The translations under genes and the position numbers were made by a program. Under the pieces are notes generated by a model that was not told the origin of the DNA, did not search any database, and saw nothing but the letters and a program-made list of their open reading frames with translations. From Drechmeria coniospora (Eukaryota > Ascomycota > Sordariomycetes > Hypocreales > Ophiocordycipitaceae): DNA of 64,000 nucleotides. The stretch covers positions 2,294,001-2,358,000 of the forward strand of contig NC_054389.1 of NCBI RefSeq assembly GCF_001625195.1, written 5' to 3'. How positions within the stretch are numbered: position 1 is the stretch's first letter; every line of letters starts with the position of its first letter. This document shows, in pieces, positions 58,199-64,000 of this stretch.

Positions 58199-59414
58199 TC
58201 AGCCGCCGCCGCCGCCGCCTCCCGTGCCGTCGCGACCGCCGCCCATCTTCTCGACGGTTCGGAATATGTTGACGGTAAAGTTCAGGGTCCAGGAGATGAG
58301 CCCGAGCAGCTCAAAGGCGCCGAGGGCGGCCGAGAGGTAGAGCAGGTTAGTCTCCATGACGTTGTGAAACACGAGGCTCTCAAACGCCAACGCCGTGCTC
58401 GCCGACTTGAAGATGATGAAGAAGAGGTCGAGGAGGATCAGGCGGGTCTTGGACGACGCCGACCGCAGCCCGATCGGCTTTCCCGTGTACTCGTCCCAGA
58501 CCATGTAGCAGGTGTAGGGGATGGCCACGCAGTCGACCGTCACGGCCACGACCGACTGCGTCCGCTCCGCGCTCTCCTTGTCGTCCGAGTCCTCGAGCTG
58601 GAAGATGCGGCTGGCTATGCCGAGCGCGAGGATCGACGTGATCATGACGGCGAGCCGGAAGAGCAGCGGCGACAGCGCGCTCCGCAGCATTCGGTTCCAG
58701 GCACGCTCGTAAAAGGCCTTGGGCCGGCGGCCTCGCGTCGCCTCGGCGTCGTAGTGCCGCACCCTCGACCCGCTCGGCCGGCCGTAGCTGGGCATGAGCT
58801 TGTCGAGCTCCTCCTTGGTGACGACGCGCGACTTCTCGCCTGGCGTCGGAGCGTAGCTCGACGACCTCGCAAAGTCTCGGATCGCCGCCGCTCGCGTGTT
58901 ATGCCAGCCGGTGTAGGCCGAGACGATGACGGGCTCGGCCGAGCGCAGGTGGTCCCACCGCCGACCCTTCTTCGATGCCCGCCCATGCTGGAGAAAGTGG
59001 GGGATCATCGACCGCGTCTCCTGCGGCTGCTTGCCTTCTTCCCAGACATACCCGTCCTTTGAGACCCGTCGACGGACCGGATTCGGCGTTCCGCTGTGCT
59101 GCGCCGGCACCGCGCTCGCCGGACGGCCCAGGAGCTGGAGTTGGTATTCGTCCACGGGGCCGTCGCCCTTTTCGTACGAGGCAATCCAGGCTGCGCGTCC
59201 TCCACGTTAGCGGCCGTGTCCCTCGGGCATGGGTGGTGCGCGTGGCATTACCAGGAATCGTCCGCGATGGAGGCCGAGGGTAGCTGCATCGCCGACTGGT
59301 TTCCACACCCGTCTGTCCTCCTGTTTCCTCTATCCTTGCCCCGTTCGTTTCCCCTCTCGCTTCGACGGACGGCGCTCGGGCAGAGGGAGATGCCGGCATC
59401 GCCGTTTGCGCCAT
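58199..59414 (-). CDS. SRF1: SRF1-like regulator of phospholipase D (membrane protein)
   Basis: Predicted multi-pass membrane protein of the fungal SRF1 family, whose yeast member regulates phospholipase D Spo14. Exons 59252-59414 and 58199-59190 give 384 residues; the 61-base intron joins SRTIP to AWIASYEKGDGP. Family landmarks: IPHFLQHGRASKKGRRWDHL, RSAEPVIVSAYTG, KAFYERAWNRMLRSALSPLL, CVAIPYTCYMVWDEYTGKPI and GLRSASSKTRLILLDLFFII. About four hydrophobic helices lie in the C-terminal half. The ending is odd: KMGGGRDGTGGGGGGG, a poly-Gly tail just before the stop. An internal Met at 59155 would give a shorter protein; the spliced start fits the family better. Confidence 0.82.
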
Positions 59415-60505
59415 GGCTACCGCACCCCCGAGCAGCTTATGGCGAATCCGTCGCGCGTCGATGTGATCTGGCAGCAGGAGACGGTGTCGTCGGAACTTGC
59501 GCCCAGCATCATGCGTCGAGCAGAGGGGGTTCGCCTACGCTCTAGGAATCTATAGGATGTCGCAAGGAAGCGGACCGAGGGCGCGTACGAGGACTCTCTG
59601 CTAGAATGCAACCTGCGATTCTCGTGCGACAAAATTGTCGAGAGCTCGTGGCGAGAGGTGAGCGGTTGCGTGATGTTGCGGCGGTGATGTGACCAAGTCG
59701 GTCTGAACTTCAAAACAAACCAGAAGCGACACGAAGGGGGGTTGCGGTGATTCGTTGCCAACTAGCTCCAACCAACAACCATGCTGTCGCAGGGGCATCA
59801 TACAAGCGCATACAGGCGTCAGCATACTAAGTACTAACTTACTTACAGGTGTCAGCAGTACACTAAGCGCACAGCACCAAACAGTACTGTAAGTACTCGT
59901 GGGTACCAGCGGATACTGCTACTATTACCGTGCTTCCACTCTGTACTCGGGTAGGTCACAGTACACATTTACTTACTTGTAGTTAACGCCTCAGTACCTA
60001 CTAGTACTCCGTGCTGCAGTAGTATTCGTGGTATGTACCTGTACGGAGTGCTCTTCAGGGGGCCATCCCCCGCCCCCTGCCCTGACGCTTCACATCAGTG
60101 CCCTGACGCTTCACATCAGAGCCCTGGCGGTGGCCATCACCTGACTTCGCGCCACCCAACAACCACTGCAAGTGCTGTGCATTGCATCGTTCATACGCGT
60201 CCATAAAATTGGAACCACCAATGCTTCTCCACCTACCATCCAACCTTCTACGCCGCCAACATACACGCACACAATACACACGCAAATCCAACGATCCTCC
60301 TTGCAGAGCAGACACTAGCCTGGACAGCCAGCCATCGTCCGCTTCTGCCCTTGCGGCTTTCGGCCCCGATGTAGCCTCGGCCTCCAACTGTTCGCCCACA
60401 GTCGCGACTGAGCTGTGACTTGGGTCCTCCATCTGCCTGGCCATCACCTTCCGCCCTCAGCCCTAGTCCAACTGAATCCAAGGCAAAGTGCCAGGGTCAA
60501 TAAGC
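59415..60505. other. intergenic region, promoter side of SRF1 and ECM11
   Basis: Divergent gap of about 1.1 kb. A GTAC patch lies at 59815-60060. A 20-base unit (GCCCTGACGCTTCACATCAG) is repeated twice in tandem near 60078-60120. No gene recognised. Confidence 0.5.
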
Positions 60506-61945
60506 ATGTCGGCGCCTTTCAAGAAAAAACCGACCGGCCTGGCGGCCTTTGCTCGAGCCGGGTCGGAGAGCTCGGTCGTCGTCAAGGCCGCACCGCTTCT
60601 GCCGAGCGCTGAAGCGCCAGCCGAGAGGCGATCGGAATCGCCTCGTCATACCGCACAAGAAGCCTCGCGGCTGGAAACTGCCGATCCCGCGAGGTTCCCC
60701 CTCCCGTCTGGCCACATTGGCACTCCCCGCAAAGCGAACGGCGAGGTGGTCGGTCCAGGCTTGCTCCAACCGGCCCCACGCATGACCCGAGCCGCTTCCA
60801 CGTCGCACCGCGGTCCAGCCGGCCCGAGAGACCGCCTGGCCACTATATTTTCTGGTTCCCAGCTGGGCGACGATTTCATGAATTCGGCCGTCTCCACCCC
60901 CGATCATGAACCGGCAGCGGACCAGGGTCGGGACGAGGAAGCTACACCACATCCACGGGAGGAGCGCAGGCATGCCATCCCAACTCGCTACATGGATGCG
61001 AGGGGCCAACACCCTCCAGTCACCGCCCCTTCTTTTGTACTGGATGAAAAGCTGCAGATGACGGTGGTCAACGCCATCAAAGGCTCGTTTCCCCACCAAA
61101 TGACCGACGGCTTTCAAGACGACATCATCCCCGCACGCGAGAAGCGTGTCTCAAACTACGCCAACGACGGCAGCCATGGCCCTTGGAAAGCAGCTACACA
61201 GCCACAGTTGCCTTTCCGGCAGGCTAGAATCAAGAGGCTACCCGGTCCTGGTCCGCGAGTGTCCCGTGAGAATCCCAAGGTCCGTAGACGGAGCCCATCC
61301 GTCGAGAGCGCCGAATGGCAAGGGCTGCGCAGGAGAGACGGACCCCCTCCCGAAGCCAAGACCAATTACGATGCCAACAACTCGCCGGTCGAGGAACTGG
61401 GGCCGGCCAGCGAATACGGGGAGGCGCCTTCGGCACCTGGCCTGCGAGATGACGGCCGACGACGAGTCGCCTTGACCTCTGCGCAGACCGGCGATGCGCG
61501 GCACCGGCAGCCCAAGCGGCGCCGAGAAAGCCTCGACTACGATGACAATCTGCTCAGCGGCATGTCGTACCAGGATCTCCAGGATGAGCCTTTCGACGAC
61601 GATCCTACCGTCGCTCGCGGACGCGGCGGCCCCGAAGCCGCCATCAAGCTCCCGTTGAAGCTGGAACAGTTTCGACAGCAGAGGGGAGGGGAGCAGACGC
61701 AGATGTTTGCGGCCATGTCCATGGAGGATTGGGAAGCCTCCGGCGACTGGTTCGTCGATCAGTTTGCCGACATGATGAAGAAGCTCCGAGAGGCACGGCG
61801 CAGCAAGCGTCTTCTGGTCCGCGCCTTCGAGGACGAGGCCGCGCGGCGCGAGGAAGCGGTGCGTCATCGCTCGCAAACCATCGATAGGAAGCTGGCCAGG
61901 ATGAGGCAAGACGGACTGCGTGTCGTTGAAGACAAGAACGCGTAA
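60506..61945 (+). CDS. ECM11: ECM11-domain meiotic chromosome protein
   Basis: Single exon, 479 residues, starting at the ATG at 60506 (MSAPFKKKPTGLAAFARAG). The C-terminal 100 residues are an Ecm11 domain: EDWEASGDWFVDQFADMMKK, LREARRSKRLLVRAFEDEAA, RREEAVRHRSQTIDRKLARM and RQDGLRVV. Everything before it is charged, Pro/Arg-rich and likely disordered, as in other Ecm11 proteins. Yeast Ecm11 with Gmc2 builds the central element of the synaptonemal complex and is sumoylated; a nuclear role here is inference from the domain. An upstream GTG in the same frame is not the start. Confidence 0.85.
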   Translation: MSAPFKKKPTGLAAFARAGSESSVVVKAAPLLPSAEAPAERRSESPRHTAQEASRLETADPARFPLPSGHIGTPRKANGEVVGPGLLQPAPRMTRAASTSHRGPAGPRDRLATIFSGSQLGDDFMNSAVSTPDHEPAADQGRDEEATPHPREERRHAIPTRYMDARGQHPPVTAPSFVLDEKLQMTVVNAIKGSFPHQMTDGFQDDIIPAREKRVSNYANDGSHGPWKAATQPQLPFRQARIKRLPGPGPRVSRENPKVRRRSPSVESAEWQGLRRRDGPPPEAKTNYDANNSPVEELGPASEYGEAPSAPGLRDDGRRRVALTSAQTGDARHRQPKRRRESLDYDDNLLSGMSYQDLQDEPFDDDPTVARGRGGPEAAIKLPLKLEQFRQQRGGEQTQMFAAMSMEDWEASGDWFVDQFADMMKKLREARRSKRLLVRAFEDEAARREEAVRHRSQTIDRKLARMRQDGLRVVEDKNA

Positions 61946-62183
61946 GAATATGGCCTGTCGCCACGGTGGCGGAGCGGGGGGCCTGGCGCACGATGGATGG
62001 GAACGACATGAACGACTGCATCAACCGGCGTTTGCTTTTGCTTTGCTTTGTTCTCTCCAAACTGCGGGTCTGCCGCTCGGCGAGCTAGCTGCCATGTAAA
62101 CGCATACGATGAGCATGCGCATGAGCAAGCTTGAATCGCCGGCTTCCGTTCCCCCGCGAGCTACGTCTGAAAGGCCGATCGTG
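61946..62183. other. convergent gap, ECM11 to kinase
   Basis: Short convergent 3' flanks with nothing notable. Confidence 0.5.
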
Positions 62184-63141
62184 TTAGATTCGGGTGACAT
62201 CCCGAATGCTCCTGTCGCGGTTGACGACAATCCGAAGCTGACGCCCAGGCCGATCAGAAAATATCCCCCGCCTCAGACGGTCCGTATACAGCTCATAGCT
62301 CGGGACGTATCCGTCCACAAAGCGGACGACCTGCTCCGGTGTCATGCCAGCGCTCGGGTCCCCCTTGTCGGCCCGTAGGGAATCCTCCTGCTCTTGACGC
62401 CAGCCGTAGACGTATTCGACTTGATCGGAGTCGATGTGGATGAAGGCGTCCAGGAGATCTGTCAAGCCGTCATATTCCTCGAGGGCATCATTGATAAAAA
62501 GGAGATGCTCCAGCTTGTGCCGGTGCAGCGTCCGGCTGGGTGCCTTCCATCTGGCTTCGACCGCTTGGGCGGTCATGGATTGGAAGCCGACGGACCAGCC
62601 CTCGAGGATAACGGCTTCGATGGGAGGCTGTTGAGGCCGGTTCACGTGCTTCCAGCAGGACTCGGGCCGACGGTCGCCTTGGCCGGCGAAGAGCGCCTTG
62701 TCGTACTGCGGGAGGGCGGTAGGCTGCCGTGAAATGAGAGAGGCAAAGACGGATTTTGCGAGTGGCACGTCGTGAGTTCCTGTCAGGCTCAGCAACGACT
62801 TCTCTCGAGCGCAGGCATCGGCGGCAAGATTGGGCGGTCCTACCAGGGGCTCCCCTGTGCTGCAGCAGCGCGTTGTCGGCATGAGCACGAGCCAGCGCGG
62901 CTTGCTCCTCGTGTGTGAGGTAAAAATCATCGATGCTGCACGTCAACGTCGGCACGCCGTCGGCCTCGAGGGCCGCTTCGAGGGCCGTCACCAAGGTTGT
63001 CTTGCCGACGCCCTGGACGCCATTGAGGCCGATGACCAGAGGCTTGTTGCTGCCCGTCGCTCGGTGAGCCTCGAGGCACTCGCGGATGAAGGCGATGCAG
63101 ATTGGTCGTTTTGCGTCGTCGAAGCCGGGCGCCATGGCCAT
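62184..63141 (-). CDS. TDA10: P-loop kinase, D-glycerate 3-kinase/Tda10-like
   Basis: ATP-dependent kinase-fold protein related to D-glycerate 3-kinases and yeast Tda10. Exons 62844-63141 and 62184-62779 give 297 residues; the 64-base intron joins LLQHRGAP to GTHDVPLA in phase. Walker A is GVQGVGKT (residues 41-48) in LVIGLNGVQGVGKTTL. The conserved CSIDDFYLTHEEQ segment is a phosphotransferase Asp motif of the family. Further segments are PQYDKALFAGQGDR, EAVILEGWSVGFQ and GMTPEQVVRFVDGYVPSYEL. A downstream Met (63135) is an alternative start. Whether it phosphorylates glycerate is not shown by the sequence alone. Confidence 0.9.
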
Positions 63142-64000
63142 GGCGACGCTTGAGGACACGCTTGCTCACTGAAGCTGCCAGCCAAGATCAAGATACAGTG
63201 TCTGCAGGTATACTATACGGAGCAAATTGGAATGCCTCGGTAGGTAGCACCTGGTGCTGTATTGTTGCAACTGCTCTCGTGGTTGCGATTGTAGGAAGCA
63301 CATTTACGTGTACGGGGTATCACAAGATAAGTACTGTAAGGAAGTAAGTACATGTGCCACGGCCGTACTCGTGACTTTCGACGAGTTGTAAGTACGAGCT
63401 CCGCGTACAGTGGATTATATTACCACTCCTTCACTGCCGATCCTCCTCCATCGGCCTCCTCCCCACATCACCGGTTCCTGCAAGCAAGCGGGAAAAGACC
63501 GCCAAGCGTGTGACGCTGATCCTGGGAATTAATCTCCGTGCGTCCTCGGCGTACTCCGAACATCATCGAAAGATGATATCATGGTTCTCTAGCCCGCCGA
63601 TTGTCATCACCACGCTCTTTACGCGCTGGAGACAGCCTCTGGCTCGCTGCCGAGCGGCAGACAACACCAGGCAGGCAGGCAGGGCCCTTATTATCGGATT
63701 GGCGCAAGTCAAGTATGGAGGTCGCCATGGAATGGATCCATGCGGGGGAACCTGGGTCGCGATACACGGTCCACAATCTGTGCATACGATCCGTCTGGCC
63801 AGGTGTGAACTGCGAATGGCATTCACTACGGTCCCAAGTTAGTTGCTTCGCTTTCTTCATGTTCGCACAGGGGGGGCGGACTCGGATGAATGATCCATCA
63901 AATTATGCACCGCATCCATTCCGGGCTGCAGGGGGGCAGGTGTCCTGGTCGACACAAATGCTGACGGGAGTCCAGCTGAGTTGAGCGGGAGTGTCGGCAA
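63142..64000. other. intergenic region at window end
   Basis: Promoter side of the kinase gene, with a GTAC patch at 63205-63420. The remaining sequence shows no supported gene; a gene beyond the window edge is possible. Confidence 0.45.

Noticed and set aside
62488..63159. Unspliced kinase frame that seems to shift
   Set aside because: The apparent frameshift is explained by a 64-base GT-AG intron that joins the two halves in phase, so the gene is intact.

Overview
This window is nuclear DNA of a filamentous ascomycete. Most genes have 1 to 5 short introns (about 50 to 160 bases) with GT-AG ends and CTAAC/CTGAC-like branch points. Codons end mostly in C or G, and many proteins match Sordariomycete-type orthologues (Ppg1, AFG1, GPI8, DPH5, SNU23, UBC7, ALG1, MSC2, carnitine carrier, SRF1, ECM11). 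A Hypocreales-like fungus is likely, but that is inference. There are no bacterial operons, phages, CRISPR arrays or recognisable transposon genes.

Layout: 403-2052 ppg1 phosphatase (+); 3909-4750 bZIP factor (-); a 6.5 kb gene-poor repeat island; 11250-11849 small secreted protein (+); 13528-15287 AFG1 ATPase (+); an 8 kb gene-poor region; 23391-25270 SH3 membrane protein (+); 27258-28286 broken BTB/POZ gene (-); 28878-31664 TFIIIC subunit (-); 32266-33531 GPI8 (-); 34733-36249 F-box-like protein (-); 39149-40124 DPH5 (-); 41015-41734 SNU23 (+); 42796-43453 UBC7 (+); 43900-45438 ALG1 (-); 47948-49739 MSC2-type zinc transporter (+); 51572-52626 carnitine carrier (+); 53288-55379 histidine phosphatase (-); 58199-59414 SRF1-like (-); 60506-61945 ECM11 (+); 62184-63141 glycerate-kinase-like P-loop kinase (-).

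The genes are mostly unlinked housekeeping functions. Several act in the secretory pathway: ALG1 builds N-glycan precursor, GPI8 attaches GPI anchors, UBC7 serves ER-associated degradation, and an MSC2-type transporter supplies zinc to the ER. They are scattered and do not form a cluster.

The most unusual content is between the genes. Large intergenic islands are built almost wholly from a small vocabulary of GTAC-centred palindromic words (GTACTCCGTAC, AAGTACTT, CAGTACTG, CATGTACATG, TAGGTACCTA), with perfect palindromes up to 22 bp, a 33-bp minisatellite and other tandem arrays. The islands stay out of the coding exons. The one secreted-protein gene, with a four-copy 9-residue repeat and unusual codon use, borders the largest upstream island. 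Intergenic and intronic G/C homopolymers of 10 to 19 bases are also frequent.
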